Source: Streptomyces eurocidicus (GTDB taxonomy: Bacteria > Actinomycetota > Actinomycetes > Streptomycetales > Streptomycetaceae). From it: a stretch of 64,000 nt of DNA. Position numbers and translations under genes: made by a program. Below, piece after piece: positions 16,362 to 24,304 of this stretch (within the stretch, counting starts at the first letter, position 1; each line of letters opens with the position of its first letter). The notes beneath the pieces are model-generated. The model was not told the DNA's origin and searched no databases. It saw only the letters and a program-made list of their open reading frames with translations. The DNA is taken from NCBI RefSeq assembly GCF_002891295.1, contig NZ_LGUI01000015.1:1-64000 (forward strand). The letters are read 5' to 3'.

Positions 16362-18122
16362 ATGGCCAAGAACGACGACGTGCGGAAAACACGCGGCCGG
16401 ATATCCGTCGCAGAGCTTCTTCTCTCTTCCATTGCGGCTGTGAGCTGGGCTTTTCTCGCCATGGCCGGAATTTCGGCACTGGGCCTGCATCTGCTCGGCG
16501 CGGATACCGCGGGCGCGCTCGGTCCGATGACGGCGGCGGCCGTCGTCCTCGCGGTGGGCGGATCCGTCACCCCATCGGGTGCGGTGGAAGCCTTCGGTCT
16601 GCGGGGCGCGGAGGCGCGTACGGCCATCGAGATCGCGCCACTGGGCGTGAGCCTGGCGGGCGCGCTCCTACTGGGAACGATCTTCGCGCGGTCGCTGCGG
16701 TCGGCCGGCCCCACCGTGCGCACCGGCGAGCTCGCCCTGCGGGCGGGCGCGGTGGCCGTGCTCTTCCTGTTCCTCCTCGGCGGGCTGGCCTGGGCCGGTG
16801 CGGACACCGTCACCATCGACGGGGCGGGCCTGGGCCTCGGCGGCACCGGGGGCGGGGGCGGCGGGCCCCGTCTGGTGATCCCCGGAATCGGCGACCTCGG
16901 GGACGTCGGCGGCCTCCCCGACCGGCTCGCGGGGCTGGCCGGCGCCAAGGCGTCCGTCGGGTTCTCGGTGCGGACCGGGCCCTCCCTGGCCGGTGGCGCC
17001 GGCTGGGTGCTCGGCGTTCTGCTGATCACGCTGCTCGCCGCCCGCAGGGCCCCGCTGCCGCGCGGCTGGGAGCTCCTGCACCGGAGCGTGCGCCCGGCGG
17101 TCTCGGCGCTGTGCGCCGTGCTGGTCCTCGCCGTGGGCGCCGGGCTGGCCGCGGCGGGCTACGCGGCGGCGGTCGACGCCCACCCGGGAAGGGTGCTGGG
17201 GGCCGCGCTGCTCGGGGCGCCGAACGGGGTGTGGCTGGGGCTGCCGCTGGGCCTGCTCGTCCCCTGGCGCGGCACGGCGACCGGGGCGCTGGCACAGATG
17301 CTGCCGTCACCGCTGGACAAGCTGCTGACCGCCCGGCTGAACCAGCCGGTGACGCTGGGGAGGCTCGCGGAGCTGGACGGGCGGGTGTGGCTGCTGGCCG
17401 TGGGGTGCGGGCTGCTGATGCTCGCGGCCGGGGTGCTCACCGCGGTCCGTACGCCCCGGGGCGCGCTGACGCCGGTCCGGTTCGCCGCCCGGTGCGCGGC
17501 GGCGCTGGGGGTGGCGACGGCGGTGGCGCTGCCGGTGCTGGTGCTGGTGACCCGGGTGCGGGTAGACGCCGGGCTGTCCGTGCTCGGCTTCGACGCCTTC
17601 GGGGCCGGGCTGGACCTGCGGGGCAGCGTCCCGGCGGCCGTGGGCCTGGGCGCGGCCTGGGGTGCCGCGGCCGGGGCCGCCGGCGGACTGCTGGCGTGCG
17701 CGGCCGGCGCGGCGGGCGGCGCGCGCCCCGGTCCGCCCCGGGCGCGCGGGTGGCCGCACCTACCCGGACCTGGCCTATCTGCCGGGCCCGTACAACCCCT
17801 CGCCGTCCTACCGGCCCGCGCGCGACGACACCAACCCGTACAAACGGCTGCCGCTCGACGACCGCTCCAGCGCGCCGACCCAGCCGGGCCGCCCGATCCC
17901 GCCGCTCCGGCCCCGGCGGCGGTCCAAGGGCGGCTGGGCGTACGGCACCTCCATGCCGGACGAGGGGCCGCCACCGCCGGGGCCGCCACCGCCTCCGCCA
18001 CAGCGGCCGCCCGGGCCGCCGGGGCGTCCGCCCGGTCGCCGTTAACGCCGATTCCGCCCAGTCTTCGCCGTCCGTCCGGTGGGACACCCGTACGGTTCCG
18101 GTGCGGGTGCGGATACGGTTAG
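16362..18122 (+). CDS. Streptophobe-family membrane protein, probable frameshift near the 3' end
   Basis: A large Streptomyces-specific membrane protein (streptophobe family, function unknown) with about ten hydrophobic segments over residues 15-450. The frame given here is the literal open frame from ATG 16362. Its last 120 residues are Arg/Ala/Gln/His-rich and unlike the family. The next frame, one base later, encodes TYPDLAYLPGPYNPSPSYRP, then DDTNPYKRLPLDDRS and a Pro-rich end, stopping at 18045. That is the tail I expect for this family. A +1 frame change therefore lies within about 17700-17755. Ending at 18045 would also free the space before serB. The cause could be a sequencing error in G/C runs or a real mutation. 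Confidence 0.8.
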   Translation: MAKNDDVRKTRGRISVAELLLSSIAAVSWAFLAMAGISALGLHLLGADTAGALGPMTAAAVVLAVGGSVTPSGAVEAFGLRGAEARTAIEIAPLGVSLAGALLLGTIFARSLRSAGPTVRTGELALRAGAVAVLFLFLLGGLAWAGADTVTIDGAGLGLGGTGGGGGGPRLVIPGIGDLGDVGGLPDRLAGLAGAKASVGFSVRTGPSLAGGAGWVLGVLLITLLAARRAPLPRGWELLHRSVRPAVSALCAVLVLAVGAGLAAAGYAAAVDAHPGRVLGAALLGAPNGVWLGLPLGLLVPWRGTATGALAQMLPSPLDKLLTARLNQPVTLGRLAELDGRVWLLAVGCGLLMLAAGVLTAVRTPRGALTPVRFAARCAAALGVATAVALPVLVLVTRVRVDAGLSVLGFDAFGAGLDLRGSVPAAVGLGAAWGAAAGAAGGLLACAAGAAGGARPGPPRARGWPHLPGPGLSAGPVQPLAVLPARARRHQPVQTAAARRPLQRADPAGPPDPAAPAPAAVQGRLGVRHLHAGRGAATAGAATASATAAARAAGASARSPLTPIPPSLRRPSGGTPVRFRCGCGYG

Positions 18123-18128
18123 AGGACC

Positions 18129-19361
18129 ATGAGCGCATCGCAGACCTCGCCTGCCACCTCCATCACCGGTGACGACGTACCGACTCTCCTCGTCAAGATC
18201 TTCGGGAAGGACCGGCCGGGCATCACCGCCGGGCTCTTCGACACCCTCGCCGCCTACGCCGTCGACGTGATCGACATCGAGCAGGTCGTCACCCGGGGCC
18301 GGATCACCCTGTGCGCCCTGGTCGTCGCGCCCGCCGGGGGCGCCACGGCGGAGGGCGAGCTGCGGGCGACCGTGCACAGCTGGGCGGATTCGCTGCACCT
18401 CCAGGCGGAGATCATCTCCGGTCTGGGCGACAACCGGCCCCGTGGCACCGGCCGTTCCCATGTCACCGTGCTGGGCCACCCGCTGACCGCCGAGTCGACC
18501 GCGGCCATCGCCGCGCGCATCACCGGCACCGGCGGCAACATCGACCGCATCTTCCGGCTGGCGAAGTACCCCGTGACGGCCGTGGAGTTCGCGGTGTCGG
18601 GCGCCGGGACGGAAGAGCTGCGCACCGCGCTGGCCGTGGAGGCCGCCGCGCGTGGGGTGGACGTGGCGGTCGTGGCGGCGGGTCTCCAGCGGCGGGCCCA
18701 GCGCCTGATCGTGATGGACGTCGACTCGACGCTGATCCAGGACGAGGTCATCGAGCTGTTCGCGGCGCACGCGGGCTGTGAGGCCGAGGTCGCGGAGGTG
18801 ACCGCGCGGGCGATGCGCGGCGAGCTGGACTTCGAGCAGTCGCTGCACGCCCGGGTCGCGTTGCTGGCGGGGCTGGACGAGTCCGTGGTGGACAAGGTGC
18901 GGGCGGAGGTCCGGCTCACGCCGGGCGCCCGGACCCTGATCCGGACGCTCAAGCGGCTCGGCTACCAGGTGGGTGTGGTCTCCGGCGGCTTCACCCAGGT
19001 CACCGACGACCTCCAGGAGCGGCTGGGCCTGGACTTCGCCTCCGCCAACACCCTGGAGGTGGTGGACGGCCGGCTGACCGGCCGGGTGGTCGGGGAGATC
19101 GTGGACCGGGCGGGCAAGGCCCGGCTGCTGCGCCGGTTCGCCGCCGAGGCCGGCGTCCCGCTCGCCCAGACCGTGGCGATCGGGGACGGCGCGAACGACC
19201 TGGACATGCTCAACGCGGCGGGTCTGGGAGTGGCGTTCAACGCGAAGCCGATAGTGCGGCAGGCGGCGCACACGGCGGTGAACGTGCCGTTCCTGGACAC
19301 GGTGCTGTATCTGCTGGGCGTCACCCGGGAAGAGGTCGAGGCGGCGAACACGCACGAGTGA
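18129..19361 (+). CDS. serB: Phosphoserine phosphatase SerB with N-terminal ACT domains
   Basis: A 410-residue enzyme for the last step of serine biosynthesis, hydrolysing O-phosphoserine. Two ACT-like regulatory domains span about 18-180 (LVKIFGKDRPGITAGLFDTL opens the first). The HAD phosphatase domain follows, with its nucleophile motif LIVMDVDSTLIQDEV (Asp197, Asp199), the GVVSGGFTQV and KARLLRR segments and a final GDGANDLDML motif. This ACT-HAD architecture and length are usual for actinobacterial SerB. The product is cytoplasmic. The gene ends before a bidirectional terminator facing sixA. Confidence 0.95.
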   Translation: MSASQTSPATSITGDDVPTLLVKIFGKDRPGITAGLFDTLAAYAVDVIDIEQVVTRGRITLCALVVAPAGGATAEGELRATVHSWADSLHLQAEIISGLGDNRPRGTGRSHVTVLGHPLTAESTAAIAARITGTGGNIDRIFRLAKYPVTAVEFAVSGAGTEELRTALAVEAAARGVDVAVVAAGLQRRAQRLIVMDVDSTLIQDEVIELFAAHAGCEAEVAEVTARAMRGELDFEQSLHARVALLAGLDESVVDKVRAEVRLTPGARTLIRTLKRLGYQVGVVSGGFTQVTDDLQERLGLDFASANTLEVVDGRLTGRVVGEIVDRAGKARLLRRFAAEAGVPLAQTVAIGDGANDLDMLNAAGLGVAFNAKPIVRQAAHTAVNVPFLDTVLYLLGVTREEVEAANTHE

Positions 19362-19424
19362 GCGTGCGGGCGGGGCGGGGCCTACCGCTTTCGGGGGCAC
19401 CTGCCCGGCCCGGCGTCCGAGGTC

Positions 19425-19475
19425 GTCGGCCCCGGTCACCGGACGGCCGGACCCCGCCCGGTGTCCGGGGCCGAC
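19425..19475. terminator. Bidirectional terminator between serB and sixA
   Basis: An 18-bp inverted repeat with one internal mismatch (19425-19442 against 19458-19475) sits between the convergent serB and sixA genes. Confidence 0.75.
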
Positions 19476-19488
19476 GCCGTCCCGCGCG

Positions 19489-20007
19489 CTACGCGTGCGG
19501 GCTCCAGAACGCGACCAGGCGGCCCACGCCGTGCTCGACGCTCTTCCAGGAGCCCGAGAACGTGAGGACCGCGATCGCGGAGGTGGGGAATCCGGAGCGG
19601 TTCATCCGCGGGAGGAGATCGCCCTCCGACTCCCCCGCCAGAGCGTCGGCCAGCGCGTGCGTCCCCGGGTTGTGCCCGATCAGCAGCAGATCGCCGACCT
19701 CGTCGGACGTCTCGTTGACCACCGCGATGAGCTCGCCGAGCGAGGCTTCGTAGAGCCTGTCCTCATAGACGGTCCGGGGGCGCTGCGGCAGTTCCGCGAC
19801 GGCGAGCTTCCAGGTCTCGCGGGTGCGGGCGGCGGTGGAGCAGAGAGCGAGGTCGGGGACGATGCCGGAGCCGGCGAGCCAGCGGCCCGCGACCGGGGCG
19901 TCCTTGCGGCCGCGGTCCGCGAGGGGACGCTCATGGTCGTCCACATCGGCCCACTCGGCCTTGGCGTGCCGGAGAAGAACAATCCTGCGGGTCGGTTCGG
20001 CGCTCAT
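19489..20007 (-). CDS. SixA-type histidine phosphatase
   Basis: A 172-residue phosphoglycerate-mutase-fold phosphatase. The catalytic RHG-like motif is LLRHAKAEW with His14, followed by the typical DHERPLADRGRKDA, a CSTAARTRET segment and the second catalytic His in LLLIGHNPGTHAL. E. coli SixA dephosphorylates phosphohistidine proteins; a similar small-phosphatase role is inferred here. The ATG at 20007 begins MSAEPTRRIVLLRHAK. Upstream frame extension is possible but lacks homolog-like sequence. Single gene, convergent with serB. Confidence 0.9.
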   Translation of the reverse strand: MSAEPTRRIVLLRHAKAEWADVDDHERPLADRGRKDAPVAGRWLAGSGIVPDLALCSTAARTRETWKLAVAELPQRPRTVYEDRLYEASLGELIAVVNETSDEVGDLLLIGHNPGTHALADALAGESEGDLLPRMNRSGFPTSAIAVLTFSGSWKSVEHGVGRLVAFWSPHA

Positions 20008-20171
20008 GTTTTCCAGCTTCGCATGAAAAGCGCGGCGAGGCGCGGGGTGTTGGGAGGCTTCCTCCCCCTGACCTCCCCCTGACCTCACCTTGGCCTCCCG
20101 CCGGCCGCGGCCGGTCCTTCTCGCCGGGCCGCTCGCGCGTTCCCCGCCCGGCCCGGCCGCCCGCGCGACCG

Positions 20172-20393
20172 TCAGACGGCCGCCCGGCCGAGCGCGTGCC
20201 GGACGAAGTCCACGACATGGGCGACGGTGCTCGCGCTCCCGGTGCCGAGGGCTCCGGCGTCGGAGGCGGAGGCCGGGAAGGCCATCAGGGCGAGCAGCGT
20301 CACGAAGGCCACCACGGGCAGCACGAGGGCCCACCAGGGCAGCCTGGTCTGCACGGCGCCGGAGCGGATCCGGGCTTTCGTACCGGCGGACAT
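20172..20393 (-). CDS. Small single-pass membrane protein, unknown function
   Basis: A 73-residue protein with a basic N-terminus, one strong hydrophobic stretch (LPWWALVLPVVAFVTLLALM, about 18-37) and a small Ala/Ser-rich remainder ending in a helical HVVDFVRHALG segment. The hydrophobic stretch could be a signal peptide cut near ASA or a membrane anchor. GGAGGAG sits 6-12 nt before the ATG at 20393, the best ribosome binding site locally, which supports a real gene. I do not recognise a family. Confidence 0.65.
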   Translation of the reverse strand: MSAGTKARIRSGAVQTRLPWWALVLPVVAFVTLLALMAFPASASDAGALGTGSASTVAHVVDFVRHALGRAAV

Positions 20394-20553
20394 GGGTTCT
20401 CCTCCGAGAGGTTCGGCGCACCGCTCTTCGCGGTGTACTACGAACCTACGGAGCGCGGCATCCCGTTCCCATCCGGTGGACCACCCACTTCACCCTGAGC
20501 CCAGCCCCCTAAGGGACGGTGGGGTTAACCCCACCCCCGGGGCCCGCGCCGGC

Positions 20554-20670
20554 TCAGGGGGACGCGAGGGTGGCGATCACGCTGATGACGACGGTGATGC
20601 CGAGCATCGCGCCGAGGATGGTGAGCAGCATTTTCTGCCCGTTCTTGGGGTTCGGGTCCAGGACTGGCAT
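20554..20670 (-). CDS. SGM_5486-family transporter-associated small protein
   Basis: A 38-residue peptide starting MPVLDPNPKNGQKMLLTILG, with one membrane segment of about 22 residues (MLLTILGAMLGITVVISVIATL). I recognise it as the Streptomyces 'SGM_5486 family transporter-associated protein'. It lies 134 nt downstream of an MFS permease gene on the same strand, as the name implies. There is no obvious Shine-Dalgarno sequence at the ATG at 20670. The function is not known beyond the association. Confidence 0.7.
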   Translation of the reverse strand: MPVLDPNPKNGQKMLLTILGAMLGITVVISVIATLASP

Positions 20671-20804
20671 GGGTCCAGTGTCGCACCGGCCCGCGGGCGG
20701 CGGACGACAGGGTCGGGTCCCGTTCCGGGGGCCGGTGCGCGGCCCGGGGTCCGGGCCCGCGCCGCCGCCTCCGGAGCCCGTCCGCCGGGGGCTCGCCCCC
20801 TCGA

Positions 20805-22088
20805 TCAGATCTCGTCCTCCACGACGCGGTCGCGGCCGGCCAGCACGCCGGCCACCGCCTGAGGCACCATCAGGGCGGCCATGAAGGCGATCGGCACGTC
20901 CCAGCCGCCGGTGGTCTCGTTGAGCCAGCCCACGAGCAGCGGGCCCGGGACGGCCAGGAGGTAGCCGGTGCCCTGGGCGAAGGCGGACAGCCGGACGACG
21001 CCGTCGCCGGTCCGCGCCCGCATGCCGATCATGGTGAGGGCCAGCGAGAAGGCGCAGTTGGAGAGGCCCAGCAGCACGACCCAGGCCCAGGCGCCGCCGG
21101 CCGGGTCCAGCCACAGCCCCGCGTACCCGGCCAGGCCGCAGCACGCGAGGGCGGCGGCGAGGACGCCCTGGCGGGCCAGCCGGGCGGCGAGGCTCGGCAG
21201 CAGGAAGGAGAGGGGGACGCCCATCAGCATCGTCGCCGCGAGCAGCACCCCGGCGGTGGTGGCGGGTACGCCCGCGTCCCGGAAGATCGCCGGCAGCCAG
21301 CCCATGGCGATGTAGGCGCTGGTGGACTGGAGGCCGAAGAAGGAGGCCAGGGCCCAGGCGGTGGGGCTGCGGGTGATGCGGGTGCGCGGGGCGTCCCCGG
21401 CGGTGGCGGCGGCCGCGCGGCTCCTGCGCTCCCGGACGGTGAGCACGGCCCAGGGCGCCACCGCGACCGCGGCGAGCGCCGCCCAGACGAGGAGGCCGAG
21501 CCGCCAGCCGCCGCCCAGCGCGCCGGTGAGCGGGACGGTCGTGGCGGCGGCGAGCGAGGTCCCGGCGGCGACGGCCATCGTGTAGAGGCCCGTCATGGGG
21601 CCGATCCGGTCGGGGAACCAGCCCTTGACGACGACGGGCATCAGGACGTTGCCGACCGCTATGCCGGCCAGGGCGAGCGCGCTGAGCGCGAGGAAGCCGG
21701 GGACGCCGCCCAGGAACGGCCGCAGGGCGAGGCCCGCGGCGGTCACGGCCATGCCCGCGCACACGACCCCGGCCGGTCCCCAGCGGCGGGACAGCCGGGG
21801 CGCCGCGAGCCCGAAGGCGGCGAAGCAGAGGGCGGGCACCGAGGTGAGGAGGCCCGCGACGGCGCCGCTCATGCCGAGGCCGGCGCGCACCTCCTTGAGG
21901 AGCGGGCCGAGGCTGGTGACGGCGGGGCGGAGGTTGAGCGCGGCGATGACGAGGGCCAGGACGAGGAGACCGCCCCGCGCCCCGCCGGAGAGCCGGTCGC
22001 CCGTACCCTCCGGGCCGGGGTGCGTTACGCCGTCCGGGGGATGGGCGGTGGGCCGGGGCGCGGTCAGTTCTTCGTCCATGTGTGCCAT
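20805..22088 (-). CDS. MFS permease, CynX/NimT type
   Basis: A 427-residue membrane transporter of the major facilitator superfamily with about 12 hydrophobic segments. The first is LLVLALVIAALNLRPAVTSL, whose NLRP-V-S motif is typical of the CynX/NimT (cyanate/2-nitroimidazole) branch. The motif APRLSRRWGP after helix 2 is the expected basic loop. A short hydrophilic N-terminus precedes helix 1. The substrate cannot be inferred from sequence. ATG at 22088 is chosen, ATG at 22079 is possible, and neither ribosome binding site is strong. The small SGM_5486-type gene lies downstream. Confidence 0.88.
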   Translation of the reverse strand: MAHMDEELTAPRPTAHPPDGVTHPGPEGTGDRLSGGARGGLLVLALVIAALNLRPAVTSLGPLLKEVRAGLGMSGAVAGLLTSVPALCFAAFGLAAPRLSRRWGPAGVVCAGMAVTAAGLALRPFLGGVPGFLALSALALAGIAVGNVLMPVVVKGWFPDRIGPMTGLYTMAVAAGTSLAAATTVPLTGALGGGWRLGLLVWAALAAVAVAPWAVLTVRERRSRAAAATAGDAPRTRITRSPTAWALASFFGLQSTSAYIAMGWLPAIFRDAGVPATTAGVLLAATMLMGVPLSFLLPSLAARLARQGVLAAALACCGLAGYAGLWLDPAGGAWAWVVLLGLSNCAFSLALTMIGMRARTGDGVVRLSAFAQGTGYLLAVPGPLLVGWLNETTGGWDVPIAFMAALMVPQAVAGVLAGRDRVVEDEI

Positions 22089-22154
22089 GAACGCATCATG
22101 CCCGTACCGTCGTCCGCGCAGCCGGTCCATGGCCGGGGTCTCGGCCGGGGCGGG

Positions 22155-22481
22155 TCAGCCGGGCAGGTGGGTCACCCAGGCGCGGCGTATCCCCAGCCAG
22201 CAGCGCTGGGTGAGGGAGACGTGCCGGGCGGGGTCGACGGCGACCGGGGCGGTGTCCATGTCCGGGTCCCACCAGCGGGCGCACTCGACATGCAGTTGTA
22301 CGCGGTCGGGGGTGGAGTCGCCGTTGAAGCAGTCGGCCCTGGCGTGCGAGCCGTGGACGCGGGTGCCGCACTCGGCCTGCCGCGGCTCGGCGGGCACCGC
22401 GCGGGCGGCCGGTCCCAGGGTCACGGTGAGCGCCGTGGCCGCGCACAGCAGCGCTGCCGTACGGCGGAACGGGGTCCTCAT
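22155..22481 (-). CDS. Small secreted protein, unknown function
   Basis: A 108-residue protein with a clear signal peptide (MRTPFRRTAALLCAATALTV, cut near ARA-VPAEP at about 28). The mature part of roughly 80 residues contains four Cys (in AECGTR, ADCFNGD, VECARWW and QRCWLG), which suggests two disulfides outside the cell. GGAGGAGG lies about 10 nt before the ATG at 22481. I do not recognise the family. It stands between the MFS gene and the fabI terminator. Confidence 0.72.
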   Translation of the reverse strand: MRTPFRRTAALLCAATALTVTLGPAARAVPAEPRQAECGTRVHGSHARADCFNGDSTPDRVQLHVECARWWDPDMDTAPVAVDPARHVSLTQRCWLGIRRAWVTHLPG

Positions 22482-22563
22482 CGCCGGTAGCCTCCTCCCG
22501 CCCCGAGCGTCCCCTCCCCCAGTGTGCGGGCGCGGGCCCCGGCGCACGACCCGGGAAAGCGGT

Positions 22564-22598
22564 GGGCCCGCCCGGACGTCCGACGTCCGGGCGGGCCC
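22564..22598. terminator. Terminator of the fabG-fabI operon
   Basis: A perfect 17-bp inverted repeat (22564-22580 with 22582-22598) starts 21 nt downstream of the fabI stop codon. The centre is a single base, so the actual loop would use a few stem bases. Confidence 0.85.
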
Positions 22599-22618
22599 GC
22601 CACGAGTGCTGCCGGGGC

Positions 22619-23389
22619 TCAGGCGCCCATCATGTGCACGCCGCCGTCGACGTGGACGATCTCGCCCGTGGTGCGCGGGAAGAAGTCGGACAGCAGACCG
22701 ACGACGCCGCGGCCGGCCGGCTCCGGGTCGGCCAGGTCCCAGCCGATCGGGGCGCGGTGGTTCCACACGTCCGCGAGCTCCTCGAAGCCCGGGATGGACT
22801 TGGCGGCCATCGACTTGATCGGACCGGCCGAGACCAGGTTGCAGCGGATGCCCTGGGGGCCCAGGTCGCGCGCGAGGTAGCGGTTGGTGGACTCCAGGGC
22901 GGCCTTGGCGACGCCCATCCAGTCGTACTTCGGCCAGGCGATCTGCGCGTCGAAGGTCAGGCCGACGACCGAGGCGCCCGGCGACATCAGCGGCAGCAGG
23001 GCCATGGTCAGCGACTTGTAGGAGTACGCGGAGACCTGGACCGCCGTGGCGACGTCCTCCCAGCTCGCCTCCAGGAAGTTGAAGGCGCCCTGCGGGCCGA
23101 AGGCGATGGAGTGCACGATGCCGTCCAGGCGGGCGTCCTCGCCCTGGAGCTCACGGACCTTGTCCGCCAGCCCGGCCAGGTGCTCCTGGTCGGTGACGTC
23201 CAGCTCGATGACCGGAGCGGGCTTCGGCAGCCGCTTGGCGATCCGCTCGACCAGGCTGAGGCGGCCGAAGCCGGTCAGGATGACCTCGGCGCCCTCGTTC
23301 TGGGCGACCTTGGCGGCCTGGAAGGCGATCGACGACTCCGTGAGGACGCCGGTGACCAGGATGCGCTTGCCTGCGAGGATTCCACTCAT
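22619..23389 (-). CDS. fabI: Enoyl-[acyl-carrier-protein] reductase (NADH), FabI/InhA type
   Basis: A 256-residue FAS-II enzyme that reduces trans-2-enoyl-ACP in the last step of each fatty-acid elongation cycle. It has the FabI-specific nucleotide site GVLTESSIAFQAAKVAQNEGA, the DGIVHSIAFGP segment, the SDR-like YDWMGVAKAALES (Tyr-x6-Lys) and a GEIVHVDGGVHMMGA C-terminus. The length matches actinobacterial InhA homologs. It starts 5 nt after the fabG stop codon, so both are made from one transcript. Confidence 0.96.
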   Translation of the reverse strand: MSGILAGKRILVTGVLTESSIAFQAAKVAQNEGAEVILTGFGRLSLVERIAKRLPKPAPVIELDVTDQEHLAGLADKVRELQGEDARLDGIVHSIAFGPQGAFNFLEASWEDVATAVQVSAYSYKSLTMALLPLMSPGASVVGLTFDAQIAWPKYDWMGVAKAALESTNRYLARDLGPQGIRCNLVSAGPIKSMAAKSIPGFEELADVWNHRAPIGWDLADPEPAGRGVVGLLSDFFPRTTGEIVHVDGGVHMMGA

Positions 23390-23394
23390 GACGT

Positions 23395-24099
23395 TCAGTG
23401 ACCCATGCCCAATCCGCCGTCGACAGGAATGACGGCTCCAGTGATGTATGCGGCCTCGTCCGAGGCGAGGAAGCGGACCGAGGCGGCGATCTCCTCGGGC
23501 TGCGCGTAGCGCGCGAGCGGAACCTGCTTCGTGATGTTCTCCCGCTGCTCGTCGGTGAGCACGCGGGTCATGTCGGTGTCGACGAAGCCGGGGGCGACGA
23601 CATTGCAGGTGATGTTCCGGGAGCCGAGCTCACGGGCGATCGAGCGGGCGAAGCCGACCAGGCCGGCCTTGGAGGCGGCGTAGTTGGCCTGGCCCGCCGA
23701 GCCCAGCAGGCCGACCACGGAGGAGATCAGCACGATACGGCCCTTGCGGGCGCGCAGCATGGCCCGGGAGGCGCGCTTGACGACCCGGAAGGTGCCGGTG
23801 AGGTTGGTGTCGACGACGGAGGTGAAGTCGTCCTCCGACATGCGGAGCAGCAGCTGGTCACGGGTGACGCCGGCGTTGGCCACCAGCACCTCGACCGCGC
23901 CCTGCTTCTCCTCGATCTCCTTGTACGCCTGCTCGACCTGCTCGGGGTCCGTGATGTCGCACTTCACGGCCAGGAAGCCGGCGGGCGGCTCACCCGAACG
24001 GTAGGTGATCGCGACCTTGTCGCCCGCTTCGGCGAAGGCGCGCGCGATGGCGAGGCCGATGCCCCGGTTTCCTCCGGTGACGAGAACCGAGCGGCTCAA
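23395..24099 (-). CDS. fabG: 3-oxoacyl-[acyl-carrier-protein] reductase FabG
   Basis: A 234-residue NADPH-dependent SDR that reduces 3-ketoacyl-ACP. It has the cofactor motif TGGNRGIGLAIA, NAGVTRD (NNAG-like), Ser in LISSVVGLLG, the catalytic YAASK motif in QANYAASKAGLVG and the GFVDTDMT loop. The start is TTG at 24099 with GGAAGG upstream, consistent with the LSRSVLVTGG start I recall for the S. coelicolor ortholog. First gene of the operon with fabI; the promoter lies in the 205-bp gap to tldD. Confidence 0.95.
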   Translation of the reverse strand: MSRSVLVTGGNRGIGLAIARAFAEAGDKVAITYRSGEPPAGFLAVKCDITDPEQVEQAYKEIEEKQGAVEVLVANAGVTRDQLLLRMSEDDFTSVVDTNLTGTFRVVKRASRAMLRARKGRIVLISSVVGLLGSAGQANYAASKAGLVGFARSIARELGSRNITCNVVAPGFVDTDMTRVLTDEQRENITKQVPLARYAQPEEIAASVRFLASDEAAYITGAVIPVDGGLGMGH

Positions 24100-24304
24100 G
24101 GGACCACCCTTCCTTCACGTATAGCTGCCATATCGGACTGCTGATCGTCTGTACCGTACGAAAACTATCTGGCCGGAGCACGCTACGTGCAGCCCGCCTC
24201 AAACAGGAGCGCATCGTGGTCACTGTCGGGTCCCTACAGAAAACACTGGTCAGTGGCGGATCGGGCGCGACATGATTCACAGCGACGACCTCCGGGAGGA
24301 CCCT

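Noticed and set aside
18129..18781. Other-frame open stretches within serB
   Set aside because: They overlap conserved SerB motifs entirely and show shadow composition.
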